Part shown: piece by piece, positions 23,961 through 32,429 of the stretch
Position numbering within the stretch: the stretch's first letter is position 1
How the letters are laid out: each line of letters starts with the position of its first letter
Assembly (NCBI GenBank): GCA_020848815.1
Contig: JADLHL010000179.1
Span: 1-58,739, forward strand
Origin: Chitinophagaceae bacterium
GTDB taxonomy: Bacteria; Bacteroidota; Bacteroidia; Chitinophagales; Chitinophagaceae
Length of the DNA: 58,739 nucleotides
Direction of reading: 5' to 3'
Notes under the pieces: model-generated
What the model saw: only the letters and a program-made list of their open reading frames with translations
What the model was told of the DNA's origin: nothing
Databases searched by the model: none
Position numbers and translations under genes: made by a program

Positions 23961-26379
23961 ATTTTTAGAATCGTTTAAAGATGCGGCCCGCCATACCGAA
24001 GAGCAACGCTTCGATGGCTTTGACGCCGTGTGGCAGCGGGTAGAACAGCGGCTGGATGAACAGCAGCAACCCAAGGCCGTTATATTTCCGTGGAAGCGGA
24101 TACTGAGCATTGCTGCTGCAGCAATTGTAATACTCATGCTGGGCATTTGGCGATACAATGCAACAGCACCAACCATTGCTCCTGCAGTAGATGTGGTAAA
24201 AGTGGAGCCCGTAGCTCCTACCGTTCCACAAGACACTGCGGCATCCATTGCCAGCATTAGCAACACACCAGCACCTGCCTCAGTAAGAGAGAACGAAGAA
24301 GCCTCGCCACAAAAAGAAATTGCAGCCTCCAATACCACGTCTACCAATACGGGCAATCAATTGCGGGAGGTGGCAACCACATTGCCACCTGCTTCAACAC
24401 CTGCAATGGCTGATTCATTGCAAACGCTAGCTACTATAAAGCAGCCTGAAACGCTAACAGGTAACTTGCAAGATGTGGTAGTGATTGGCTACGGCAGGGC
24501 ACAGAAAAAAGAAGCGGCCATGGCACAAGCGGTGCAGGCGAAGCAGCAACAGCAGCGTATGTCGCAGGCATTGCAGGGCAGTGTGTCTGGTGTAAACGTA
24601 AAAAGCAAAGCAAGCTCACCACCGCCACCATCTTTTAACTACAGCACACCCGGTGCTGCTACACAAGTACGCATCCGTGGTGCTGCCAGCCTCAATGCAA
24701 ACGACCAACCGCTCTATGTACTCAATGGTGTGCCTGTGCCAAATGATTATATCAAAAAAATCAATCCTTCAGAAATAGAATCCATTGATGTGTTGAAAGA
24801 CGGCAAAGCATCCGCTATTTATGGTAGTCGTGCTGCGCAGGGCGTGGTTGTCATCAATACCAAAAAGCGCAGCAAAAAAGAAGATGCTCAGGTAGATAAA
24901 CTCAAGCTAAACCTGCAGCAGATAGGCGTTTCCGCCGAAAATGGAAGATTACAAATTGAACCATATCCTATTGAAGCAGAGTCGTACAATCCGTTTGTAG
25001 AAAATCCGTTTACCAATCCTGCACTAGAGCCGCTCAGTACATTTAGTATTGATGTTGACAATGCTTCGTACAGCAATGTGCGGCGCTTCATCAACAATGG
25101 TGAGCAGGTACCACCCAGTGCCGTTAAGATTGAAGAAATGGTAAATTACTTCAAGTACAATTACGCAGCACCTGCCGGCAATATGCCTTTTGCCATGTAC
25201 ACCGAGTACAGCCAGGCCCCATGGAATAACGGACATACATTGCTGCGGGTTGCTCTCAAGGCAAAAGAACTGCCGCAAGACGATTTGCCTGCTTCTAATC
25301 TGGTGTTTTTAATTGATGTATCGGGCTCCATGAATGAGCCCAACAAGTTGCCCCTGCTCAAGCAATCCATGAAAGTGTTGGTAAAGCAACTACGGGCTGT
25401 TGATCGGGTTGCTATTGTGGTGTATGCCGGCGCTGCGGGTGTGGTTTTGCCCAGCACCAGTGCACAATACAAAGACAGCATCATACAGGCTATTGATCAA
25501 TTGGCTGCTGGCGGTAGCACTGCCGGAGGCGAGGGCATCGACCTGGCTTATAAAATTGCGGTTGACAATTTTATCAAGAAAGGAAACAACCGCATAGTGC
25601 TGGCTACCGATGGCGATTTTAATGTAGGCATCAGCAGCACCGGCGATTTGCAAAAGCTGATTGCACAAAAGCGCCAAACCGGTGTATACCTTACCTGCCT
25701 TGGTTTTGGCGATGGCAACTACCGCGATGATGTCATGGAATCTCTCGCCGAAAAAGGAAACGGCAACTATGCTTACATCGACAATTTGCAGGAAGCTAAC
25801 CGGGTGTTGGGCAAAGAGTTTGCCGGCACGGTGCATGCAGTGGCGAAGGATGTAAAAATTCAGATTGAATTCAATCCGCAGCATGTACAGCGCTACCGGT
25901 TGTTGGGCTACGAAACACGTTTGCTGAAAGCAGAAGATTTTGCCAACGATACCATTGATGCCGGTGAGCTGGGCAGCGGCCACGTGGTAACAGCTTTGTA
26001 TGAAATTATTCCCATCGGCGCCGACAGTAAATTTTTACAAAATGCACCTGTGCTTAAATACAACAACCGTGATAAGAATAATACACGGTATCAGCAAGAG
26101 TTGGCCACCATCAAGTTTCGGTACAAGCTGCCACACGAAAGCAAGAGTACTGAAGGCTTACAGGTAATTGATGCACAATCGCAGCAGTTGGATAAGAGCA
26201 GTAATGATTTTCGTTTTGCAGCAGCGGTGGCGTGGTTTGGTTTGGTATTGCGCCATTCCGAATTCATTGGCGAAACCAAAATGGCCGACCTTATTCATTT
26301 GGCCCGCTACGCAAAAGATAGCGATATCGATGGCTACCGCAGCGAGTTCGTTCGCCTGGTAGAAACCTGGGCACGATGA
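23944..26379 (+). CDS. vWA membrane protein with anti-sigma-like tail and inserted TonB-receptor plug domain
   Basis: This is an 811-residue multi-domain protein. Residues 1-50 are cytoplasmic and charged, like anti-sigma factors, followed by one transmembrane segment (52-69). A Pro/Ala/Ser/Thr linker (70-170) precedes a SusC/RagA-type plug domain at about 175-308: LQDVVVIGYG, then QVRIRGAASLNANDQPLYVL, and IESIDVLKDGKASAIYGSRA. Residues 365-412 match the vWF_A N-terminal segment of YfbK-type proteins (TFSIDVDNASYSNVRRFIN), and the vWA domain starts NLVFLIDVSGSMN with an intact DxSxS metal site; a YfbK-like C-terminal domain ends the protein. No beta-barrel follows the plug. The start at 23944 overlaps the sigma factor gene by 17 nt. 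Confidence 0.82.
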   Translation: MSNQDKFLESFKDAARHTEEQRFDGFDAVWQRVEQRLDEQQQPKAVIFPWKRILSIAAAAIVILMLGIWRYNATAPTIAPAVDVVKVEPVAPTVPQDTAASIASISNTPAPASVRENEEASPQKEIAASNTTSTNTGNQLREVATTLPPASTPAMADSLQTLATIKQPETLTGNLQDVVVIGYGRAQKKEAAMAQAVQAKQQQQRMSQALQGSVSGVNVKSKASSPPPPSFNYSTPGAATQVRIRGAASLNANDQPLYVLNGVPVPNDYIKKINPSEIESIDVLKDGKASAIYGSRAAQGVVVINTKKRSKKEDAQVDKLKLNLQQIGVSAENGRLQIEPYPIEAESYNPFVENPFTNPALEPLSTFSIDVDNASYSNVRRFINNGEQVPPSAVKIEEMVNYFKYNYAAPAGNMPFAMYTEYSQAPWNNGHTLLRVALKAKELPQDDLPASNLVFLIDVSGSMNEPNKLPLLKQSMKVLVKQLRAVDRVAIVVYAGAAGVVLPSTSAQYKDSIIQAIDQLAAGGSTAGGEGIDLAYKIAVDNFIKKGNNRIVLATDGDFNVGISSTGDLQKLIAQKRQTGVYLTCLGFGDGNYRDDVMESLAEKGNGNYAYIDNLQEANRVLGKEFAGTVHAVAKDVKIQIEFNPQHVQRYRLLGYETRLLKAEDFANDTIDAGELGSGHVVTALYEIIPIGADSKFLQNAPVLKYNNRDKNNTRYQQELATIKFRYKLPHESKSTEGLQVIDAQSQQLDKSSNDFRFAAAVAWFGLVLRHSEFIGETKMADLIHLARYAKDSDIDGYRSEFVRLVETWAR

Positions 26380-26440
26380 AAAAATTGCATAAATGTATGT
26401 AAGTGAAAATTATTTGAAGCATCAGCGGCAGTACATATCC

Positions 26441-26514
26441 AGGCTGCTGTCTCCCGCTGTTCGCTTGTAGTGCCCCGCTAAGGCGGTGCAGCTACCGCTA
26501 CCATCGGGGCTATC
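26441..26514 (-). ncRNA. Candidate structured intergenic RNA element (Flavo-1-like)
   Basis: On the minus strand the sequence reads GATAGCCCCGATGGTAGCGG, then an imperfect stem-loop (CCGC-CTTA-GCGG core with flanking TGC/GCA pairs), then AGCGAACAGCGGGAGACAGC. An outer CCCG/CGGG pairing closes it. The layout AGCCCcGATggtAGCGG - variable hairpin - AGCGgACAGCGGGA recurs in intergenic regions of Bacteroidota as I recall it, and may correspond to the Flavo-1 motif. The identity is from memory and unverified. It lies in the 263-bp gap between the vWA and radical SAM genes. Confidence 0.45.
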
Positions 26515-26637
26515 ATCAGCTGTAGTGCAGTTATCAGCATTCCTGCTTTGTGTAAACAACGGTTTTGGGTGTAGTTGCCAGCAAGTTGCAGCCTCGCATT
26601 TGCTGAAACAGAAACCCACTGCAGCTGCAATCCACCT

Positions 26638-26645
26638 TATTTTTG
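26638..26645 (+). promoter_or_regulatory. -7 box (TATTTTTG) overlapping a possible radical SAM start codon
   Basis: An exact TAnnTTTG match. No well-placed TTG -33 element is seen 17-23 nt upstream. If used, transcription would start near 26650, downstream of the first TTG codon at 26643. Confidence 0.4.
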
Positions 26646-28859
26646 CCCAAAATTATTCCGTTGCCTACAGATGTTTTGCTGCTTACGCCGCCGTTTACTC
26701 AGCTCAATACGCCATATCCTGCTACTGCCTACCTAAAAGGTTTTTTCAACACCAAAGGCATCAGTAGCCGCCAGGCCGATTTGGGTATCGAAGTAACCCT
26801 GCGGATGTTTTGTGCCAAGGGCCTGCGCCGCATTTTTGAAATGGCAGCCCACAAGCAGGAATCTTTCAGCGACAACAGCCGGCGAATTTTTTCGCTGCAA
26901 GATTTGTACATACATACCATCAACGATGTAGTGGCATTGCTGCAAGGCAAAAAGCCCACGCTGGCGCAACTCATTGCCAAGCGGGGCTACCTGCCCGAAG
27001 CCAGCCGATTTGCGCAGCTCGATGATTTGCATTTTTCATTCGGCAGCATGGGTTTTCAGGATCAGGCCAAACATGTGGCTACCATGTATCTTGAAGACCT
27101 CGGCGATTTTATCAAAGAAAATATCGATGAACATTTTGGCTTTAGCAGGTATGCAGAAAGGCTTGGCCGAAGTGCCAACAGCTTTGATGAATTGTATGCA
27201 GCATTGCACCAGCCACTCAGTTTTATAGACGAACTAACCATCGGGCAACTAGACATTCATTTGCAGGCAGCACAGCCAAAGCTGGTTACACTGTCCGTGC
27301 CATTTCCCGGCAATCTGTTCAGTTCGCTGCGCATTGCGCAATACATACGGCAGCATTACCCTGCCATGAAAGTGGCTATGGGTGGCGGTTTTGCTAATAC
27401 AGAGTTGAGAAGCCTTACTGATAAAAGGGTGTTTGAGTTTTACCATTTTATTACACTGGATGATGGGGAACGCCCATTAGAACAACTGCTTAAATACATA
27501 GATGGTGATTGTACAAAAGATGAATTGAAGCGATGCTTTCTGATAGACAATGACGAGCTGCTGTATACCAATACCACTACTTGCAGCGATTATAAAATGA
27601 GTGAAGTGGGTACGCCGGATTACAGCGATTTGCTCTTGTCGGAATACATTAACGCTATTGAAATAGCCAACCCCATGCACAGCCTGTGGAGCGATGGCCG
27701 TTGGAATAAACTCACCATGGCACATGGCTGCTATTGGGGTAAATGTACCTTTTGCGATGTAAGCCTCGATTACATCAGGCTGTACGAACCTGTGGCCGCA
27801 GCGCAGATTGTCGACCGCATGGAACAACTCATTGCACAAACTGGTTTCAATGGGTTTCATTTTGTAGATGAAGCAGCACCGCCATCTCTCATGAAAGCGT
27901 TGAGTATCGAAATAATCCGGCGCAAACTAAATGTTGCGTGGTGGACGAATGTTCGTTTCGAAAAAAGTTTTACGCAAGACCTTTGCTATTTGCTGAAAGC
28001 AGCTGGCTGCATTGCTGTAAGTGGTGGCCTCGAGGTAGCCAGCGACCGACTGTTGCAACTCATCAACAAAGGAATTACGGTGGCACAAGTGGCCCGGGTA
28101 AACAAGCATTTTACCGAGGCTGGTATTATGGTGCATGCCTACCTCATGTACGGTTTTCCAACACAAACGGCACAGGAAACCATAGACTCACTCGAAATGG
28201 TACGACAGTTGTTTGAAGCAGGTGTGCTGCAATCGGGCTTCTGGCATCAGTTTGCTATGACCGCTCATAGCCCCGTTGGCTTGGCCCCCGAAAAATTTGG
28301 GGTGAAGGCGGTTATTCCTGAGGTGCCATCTTTTGCCGATAATGATGTGGTGCACGAAGATCCCACCGGTGCCGAACATGAACTGTTTAGCGATGGGTTA
28401 AAAAAATCGCTGCATAACTACATGCACGGTGTAGGTTTTGATGTGCCGTTGTACAAGTGGTTTGAACATAAAGTGCCCAAAACTGCTGTGGCACCAGATT
28501 ACATACGGCAGATACTGTTGGAGCCCGAGTTCAGCAGCCATTCACCCAATGCTAAACTCATATTTTTGGGCCCTCTACCCGGTTTAGAATATTTTGTAAA
28601 AAGCAAAAAGGGTAGCAGCTGGAGCATGGCATCTTTAAAGTTCGAAAGCCGTAGCAAAACCATCAGCATCAGCGTGGCCGATACGCAGGGTAAATGGCTG
28701 CATGAGCTACTCCAAAAAATACACATTGACCAACCAAAGCAATGGACGCTGCAAGAAGTGAAGGCCGATTATGCAGCGGCTGGGTTGGCGCATTTCGAAT
28801 TGTTTTGGGACAATAAACCCATGTTGGGCATGAACAAAGCCGGACTTTTAGTGGTTTAG
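26643..28859 (+). CDS. B12-binding-domain radical SAM protein
   Basis: This is a large radical SAM enzyme (about 738 residues) of unknown substrate. The N-terminus DVLLLTPPFTQLNTPYPATA resembles the B12-binding-domain class, and VTLSVPFPGNLFSSLRIAQY with KVAMGGGFANTE continues it. The 4Fe-4S site is GCYWGKCTFCDVSL (CxxxCxxC), followed by FHFVDEAAPPSLM and a TIM-barrel core with GLEVASDRLLQLINKGI and YLMYGFPTQTAQETIDSL. No ATG lies near the N-terminus: TTG at 26643 or TTG at 26661 must serve. Given a promoter-like box ending at 26645, 26661 is possible. It is a single-gene unit. Confidence 0.8.
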   Translation: MPKIIPLPTDVLLLTPPFTQLNTPYPATAYLKGFFNTKGISSRQADLGIEVTLRMFCAKGLRRIFEMAAHKQESFSDNSRRIFSLQDLYIHTINDVVALLQGKKPTLAQLIAKRGYLPEASRFAQLDDLHFSFGSMGFQDQAKHVATMYLEDLGDFIKENIDEHFGFSRYAERLGRSANSFDELYAALHQPLSFIDELTIGQLDIHLQAAQPKLVTLSVPFPGNLFSSLRIAQYIRQHYPAMKVAMGGGFANTELRSLTDKRVFEFYHFITLDDGERPLEQLLKYIDGDCTKDELKRCFLIDNDELLYTNTTTCSDYKMSEVGTPDYSDLLLSEYINAIEIANPMHSLWSDGRWNKLTMAHGCYWGKCTFCDVSLDYIRLYEPVAAAQIVDRMEQLIAQTGFNGFHFVDEAAPPSLMKALSIEIIRRKLNVAWWTNVRFEKSFTQDLCYLLKAAGCIAVSGGLEVASDRLLQLINKGITVAQVARVNKHFTEAGIMVHAYLMYGFPTQTAQETIDSLEMVRQLFEAGVLQSGFWHQFAMTAHSPVGLAPEKFGVKAVIPEVPSFADNDVVHEDPTGAEHELFSDGLKKSLHNYMHGVGFDVPLYKWFEHKVPKTAVAPDYIRQILLEPEFSSHSPNAKLIFLGPLPGLEYFVKSKKGSSWSMASLKFESRSKTISISVADTQGKWLHELLQKIHIDQPKQWTLQEVKADYAAAGLAHFELFWDNKPMLGMNKAGLLVV

Positions 28860-28940
28860 TAAGCAGGTATTTTTCTCCAAATCTGGATGATTTGAATTTG
28901 AATTGCCCTTAATATTGTGTACATTTTACATGTTTTGCTT

Positions 28941-30125
28941 ATGAAAAAACTTCTACTCGCAGCAGTATTGCTGGCCGGTCAGGCCTATGGACAGTCCACT
29001 TACAGTGGCAATACAAAAACCGGATTTGGCGGAACCATTGGTAATGGTTCGTTGACAGTAACAGAATCTGTCAATGATATAGTATTTACCCTTACCACCG
29101 GGGCTCCCTTTGGGGCCAATGACAATCTGGTGATCTATTTTGACTCAAAAGCTGGTGGAGTATCCAACACCACTACCATTAATGATGCATCGGATGGTGG
29201 CCGGGCATCTGTATCCGGCAATAGTGGCAGCGGCACTTCTGATGTTACTTTCCCTTCCGGTTTTACTGCCGATTATGGCTTGGCATGGGGTTCTTTTGGA
29301 TCAGCCCTTTTTGAACTGACGCCCGGCGGAAACGGAAGCCTCACTTTTGTTAGTTTCAATAGCAACACTGCCAGTAGAACCATTCCGAAAGCTGAATTGG
29401 GCATTACAGGCCCGATAACATTCAGGTTTGTAGGAACGTATGTATCCAATACCGCTTACCGTAGCAATGAAGCATTGGTGCAAAACCTAGGCGATGGTGG
29501 TGAAACCGGGGGCAACTTTGGTTTCAACCCCATTACATTTTCAGCCAGCAACGAATTTCCGCTGGTGCCTTTGAATGTAACACTCAAGCAGTTTGGTGCC
29601 CGCAGGCAAGGTCAGTCTGCAGAGCTCAACTGGAAGGTTAGCTGCACAGGTGCTTACGCCACATTCGAGTTGCAGCGCAGCACCGATGGCAAAAACTTTT
29701 CGAATGTGTATACTGAAAAAGCTACCGCAGCCCGTTGCAACGAGCCTTTCACATTTGCAGATGCATCAGCAGGTGCCGGTAAGCTTTTTTATCGCTTAAA
29801 ACTTACCAGCGATGCGGGCAAAGTAACCTACAGCAGCGTAGCTATGCTACTGCCAACTGGTGCGGTACAAGGCTTCAACATGAGCCTGGTACCCAATGTT
29901 GTATCCGGCAATGCATTGCTGCAACTGAGCAGCAATCAAAAAGGCAATGCCCTCATCCGTGTGGTTGCTGCTGGCGGACAGTTATTGCAGTCGCAGCGGG
30001 TAAACCTCGTAGCTGGTAGCCAAAGTGTTGCTTTGCAAACAGCCACTTTGCCAGCGGGTATGTACACAATCGTTTTGTCTGACGAATCAAGCCTGTTGCA
30101 ACAAATTCGGTTTGTGAAGCAGTAA
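28941..30125 (+). CDS. Secreted protein with T9SS type A sorting domain
   Basis: This is a 394-residue surface or secreted protein. Residues 1-17 (MKKLLLAAVLLAGQAYG) are a signal peptide. The middle is Gly/Ser/Thr/Asn-rich and beta-predicted, with no catalytic motif. Then comes FELQRSTDGKNFSNVYTEKA, a fibronectin-like region common before sorting domains. The last ~80 residues (from MSLVPNVVSG to VNLVAGSQSVAL, LPAGMYTIVLSDESS, and FVKQ) are a type A C-terminal signal for export and attachment by the type IX secretion system. The start at ATG 28941 is chosen because it begins the signal peptide. Confidence 0.75.
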   Translation: MKKLLLAAVLLAGQAYGQSTYSGNTKTGFGGTIGNGSLTVTESVNDIVFTLTTGAPFGANDNLVIYFDSKAGGVSNTTTINDASDGGRASVSGNSGSGTSDVTFPSGFTADYGLAWGSFGSALFELTPGGNGSLTFVSFNSNTASRTIPKAELGITGPITFRFVGTYVSNTAYRSNEALVQNLGDGGETGGNFGFNPITFSASNEFPLVPLNVTLKQFGARRQGQSAELNWKVSCTGAYATFELQRSTDGKNFSNVYTEKATAARCNEPFTFADASAGAGKLFYRLKLTSDAGKVTYSSVAMLLPTGAVQGFNMSLVPNVVSGNALLQLSSNQKGNALIRVVAAGGQLLQSQRVNLVAGSQSVALQTATLPAGMYTIVLSDESSLLQQIRFVKQ

Positions 30126-30140
30126 TTTTTTAAATGATAA

Positions 30141-30180
30141 AAAAGCCAACAGCCTGCACATTGCGGGCTGTTGGCTTTTC
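30141..30180 (+). terminator. Terminator after the T9SS client gene
   Basis: A 14-bp stem (AAAAGCCAACAGCC with GGCTGTTGGCTTTT) is separated by an 11-nt loop that can pair further. It ends in a short T-run. Confidence 0.85.
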
Positions 30181-30253
30181 ATAGCAATGCCTGTTTCAAT
30201 TTTACTGAACCATTAAAGTGTAGGGGCACTGCCATTTTTACACAAAAAGGCCG

Positions 30254-30283
30254 TTGGCAGCATTCTTGTGGCTTCTACATTTG
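30254..30283 (+). promoter_or_regulatory. Bacteroidota-type promoter for grpE-dnaJ
   Basis: A TTG at 30254-30256, a 19-nt spacer and TACATTTG at 30276-30283 match TTG-N19-TAnnTTTG. The box ends 16 nt before the grpE ATG. No CIRCE inverted repeat is seen, so HrcA control is not indicated here. Confidence 0.78.
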
Positions 30284-30299
30284 CACTCAATTTTTAGCT

Positions 30300-30881
30300 A
30301 TGGAACAGCAAGAATTGCATAAAAACGAAGCAATGACTGACAATAACGCAGAAGCAGTAGCCGGCGAAAGCATGAACACGGATGAAAATGTAGCAGGTAC
30401 CAACAACCTGAATGAAGCCGTGGCTACTGAAAATGAAATGGAAAAACTGCAGGCAGAACTGGCAGAGCAAAAAGACAAATACCTGCGCCTGTTTGCCGAG
30501 TTCGACAACTACAAACGCCGTACGGCTAAAGAACGCATTGAGCTGATGCAAACCGCAGGCCGCGAAGTAATTGGCTCACTGCTTGATGTGCTCGACGACA
30601 GCGAACGGGCAGAAAAAACCATGGAAACCGCACAAGATGTAACCGTGGTGAAGGAAGGTGTGCAGCTGGTATTTGCCAAGCTGCGCAGCACCCTGGAGCA
30701 AAAAGGCCTCAAACCCATGAGCAGCGTAGGCGAGGAGTTCAACCCCGATCTGCACGAAGCCATCACCGAAATACCGGCTCCTACCGAAGACATGCAGGGT
30801 AAGGTAATTGACCAGGTGCAAAAGGGCTATTACCTCGGTGATAAGATTATTCGCTTTGCAAAAGTGGTTGTAGGTAAATAA
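30300..30881 (+). CDS. grpE: Nucleotide exchange factor GrpE
   Basis: GrpE releases ADP from DnaK during chaperone cycling. The 193-residue protein has an acidic Asn/Glu-rich N-terminus, a long helix (LQAELAEQKDKYLRLFAEFD), the signature NYKRRTAKERIELMQTAGRE, and the C-terminal beta domain with EEFNPDLHEAITEIPA and VIDQVQKGYYLGDKIIRFAKVVVGK. The ATG at 30300 fits the promoter; a 43-residue upstream in-frame extension runs through the promoter and is rejected. dnaJ follows after 72 nt. Confidence 0.96.
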   Translation: MEQQELHKNEAMTDNNAEAVAGESMNTDENVAGTNNLNEAVATENEMEKLQAELAEQKDKYLRLFAEFDNYKRRTAKERIELMQTAGREVIGSLLDVLDDSERAEKTMETAQDVTVVKEGVQLVFAKLRSTLEQKGLKPMSSVGEEFNPDLHEAITEIPAPTEDMQGKVIDQVQKGYYLGDKIIRFAKVVVGK

Positions 30882-30886
30882 TCAAG

Positions 30887-30950
30887 AATGAGCTAATTAG
30901 CTGATGTGCTCATTAGCTAATCATCATACAAGCACATCAGTACATTAATT
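30887..30950. repeat. Degenerate AGCTAAT/GTGCT intergenic repeats with inverted repeat
   Basis: The grpE-dnaJ gap is filled with variants of GAGCTAATTAGCTGATGTGC and CATTAGCTAAT. CTGATGTGCT at 30901-30910 and AGCACATCAG at 30931-30940 form a perfect 10-bp inverted repeat with a 20-nt loop. It lacks a T-run, so it is not a clear terminator, and dnaJ is probably still reached from the grpE promoter. Confidence 0.55.
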
Positions 30951-30953
30951 GTT

Positions 30954-32135
30954 ATGAGTTCGAAAAGAGATTTTTACGAAATACTGGGCGTTAGCAAAAC
31001 CGCTTCGGCCGATGAGATTAAAAAAGCTTATCGCAAGGTGGCCATGCAGTTTCACCCCGACCGTAACCCCGGCGATAAGGCGGCAGAAGAAAAATTTAAA
31101 GAAGCAGCAGAAGCCTACGAAGTGTTGAGCGACGCTGATAAACGGGCACAGTATGACCGTTTTGGTCATGCGGCATTCGGCCCCGGCCGTGGCCCCGGTG
31201 GTGGTGGTCATCCCGGCGGCATGAACATGGATGATATTTTCAGCCAGTTCGGCGACATTTTCGGCGATGATATTTTCGGCAGCTTCTTTGGCGGCGGCGG
31301 TGGTGGCCGTGGCGGTCGGGGCAGCCAGAGCCGTGCCCGTGGTACCCGAGGCAGCGACCTGCGGGTAAAAATCAAACTCAACTTTGAGGAGATTGCCAAA
31401 GGCGCCAGCAAAACCATCAAGGTAAAAAAATACGTGGGTTGCCAAACCTGCGGCGGCAGCGGTGCCAAAGACAAAAGCAGTGTGCAAACCTGCGGTACCT
31501 GCGGCGGTAGCGGACAGGTGCGCAGGGTGCAAAATACCTTCCTCGGTCAAATGCAAACCGTTACTACCTGCCCCACTTGTAATGGAGAGGGCACCAGCAT
31601 CACCGCCAAGTGCGGCAGCTGTAAAGGCGATGGCCGGGTGTTTGGCGAGGAAACAGTAACCGTCAACATACCCGCTGGTGTGCACGAAGGCATAGAGCTG
31701 CGGGTAGAAGGCAAGGGCAACGCCGGCGAACGGGGTGGCTATGCCGGCGATCTGCGGGTACTGATAGAAGAAGAGCCACATGCAGAACTGCACCGCGATG
31801 GATTGAACGTGGCCTACGAGTTATACGTGTCCTTTCCCGATGCGGTGTTTGGAACCGAAGTACAAGTGCCGACCATTGATGGCAAGGCCAAAATAAAAAT
31901 ACCAGCCGGTACGCAGAGTGGTAAAATTTTCCGTCTTAAGGGCAAAGGCTTCCCCAGCTTGCAGAGCTACGAAAAAGGTGACCAGCTGATTCATGTAAAT
32001 GTGTGGACGCCACAGCATGTAAGCAGCGAAGAAAAAGCCATGTTGGAAAAAATGAATGGCAGCCAAAACTTTCAGCCTGCACCAGATAAAAATAGCAAAT
32101 CCTTCTTCCAGAAAGTGAAGGAAATGTTTGAATAA
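30954..32135 (+). CDS. dnaJ: Chaperone DnaJ
   Basis: DnaJ delivers unfolded substrates to DnaK and stimulates its ATPase. The 393-residue protein has a J domain ([20 protein letters not shown], with the HPD tripeptide in FHPDRNP), a Gly/Phe-rich linker ([20 protein letters not shown] onward), and four zinc motifs: [24 protein letters not shown], and CGSCKGDG. A typical C-terminal peptide-binding domain follows. All expected features are intact. It is in an operon with grpE and ends at a strong terminator. Confidence 0.97.
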   Translation: MSSKRDFYEILGVSKTASADEIKKAYRKVAMQFHPDRNPGDKAAEEKFKEAAEAYEVLSDADKRAQYDRFGHAAFGPGRGPGGGGHPGGMNMDDIFSQFGDIFGDDIFGSFFGGGGGGRGGRGSQSRARGTRGSDLRVKIKLNFEEIAKGASKTIKVKKYVGCQTCGGSGAKDKSSVQTCGTCGGSGQVRRVQNTFLGQMQTVTTCPTCNGEGTSITAKCGSCKGDGRVFGEETVTVNIPAGVHEGIELRVEGKGNAGERGGYAGDLRVLIEEEPHAELHRDGLNVAYELYVSFPDAVFGTEVQVPTIDGKAKIKIPAGTQSGKIFRLKGKGFPSLQSYEKGDQLIHVNVWTPQHVSSEEKAMLEKMNGSQNFQPAPDKNSKSFFQKVKEMFE

Positions 32136-32153
32136 CGGAAATGTATTTCAGTA

Positions 32154-32200
32154 AATAAGAGGGCTATCTCCAATCAAAGAGGTAGCCCTCTTATTTTTTA
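32154..32200 (+). terminator. Terminator after dnaJ
   Basis: A 17-bp stem with one G-U pair (AATAAGAGGGCTATCTC with GAGGTAGCCCTCTTATT) encloses an 8-nt loop and is followed by TTTT. Confidence 0.9.
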
Positions 32201-32212
32201 AGTTTTGTATCA

Positions 32213-32403
32213 CCGCTTCGGGGTTTGTGTGTAGGGGGGAATGACCGTTGTTATAATTATGACTTCCCTTCGGGATTGGTCTTGTAACGATTGAAGATGT
32301 GTAGTAATTGGTGTAGGGAATAATAGTAAAAATTACAACCCCGAAGGGGTGAAAGGATTGTAGAAATCAAAAATCGCTATGATGCCTAACCCCGAAGGGG
32401 TGA
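32213..32403. repeat. Cluster of CCCCGAAGGGG-type palindromic intergenic repeats
   Basis: Two perfect copies of AACCCCGAAGGGGTG lie at 32337-32351 and 32388-32402. Two degenerate units (TCCCTTCGGGA at 32265-32275 and ACCGCTTCGGGGT near 32212) lie upstream. The 190-bp space between the convergent dnaJ and vWA genes holds nothing else. The copies look like a REP-type dispersed palindrome family. Confidence 0.65.
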
Positions 32404-32429
32404 CACAAGTAAAGGCATGAAGTGTAGTA

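Noticed and set aside
30945..31793. 282-codon open frame antisense to dnaJ
   Set aside because: It is an antisense shadow of the Gly/Ala-rich dnaJ coding region; translation is low-complexity and shows no family motif.
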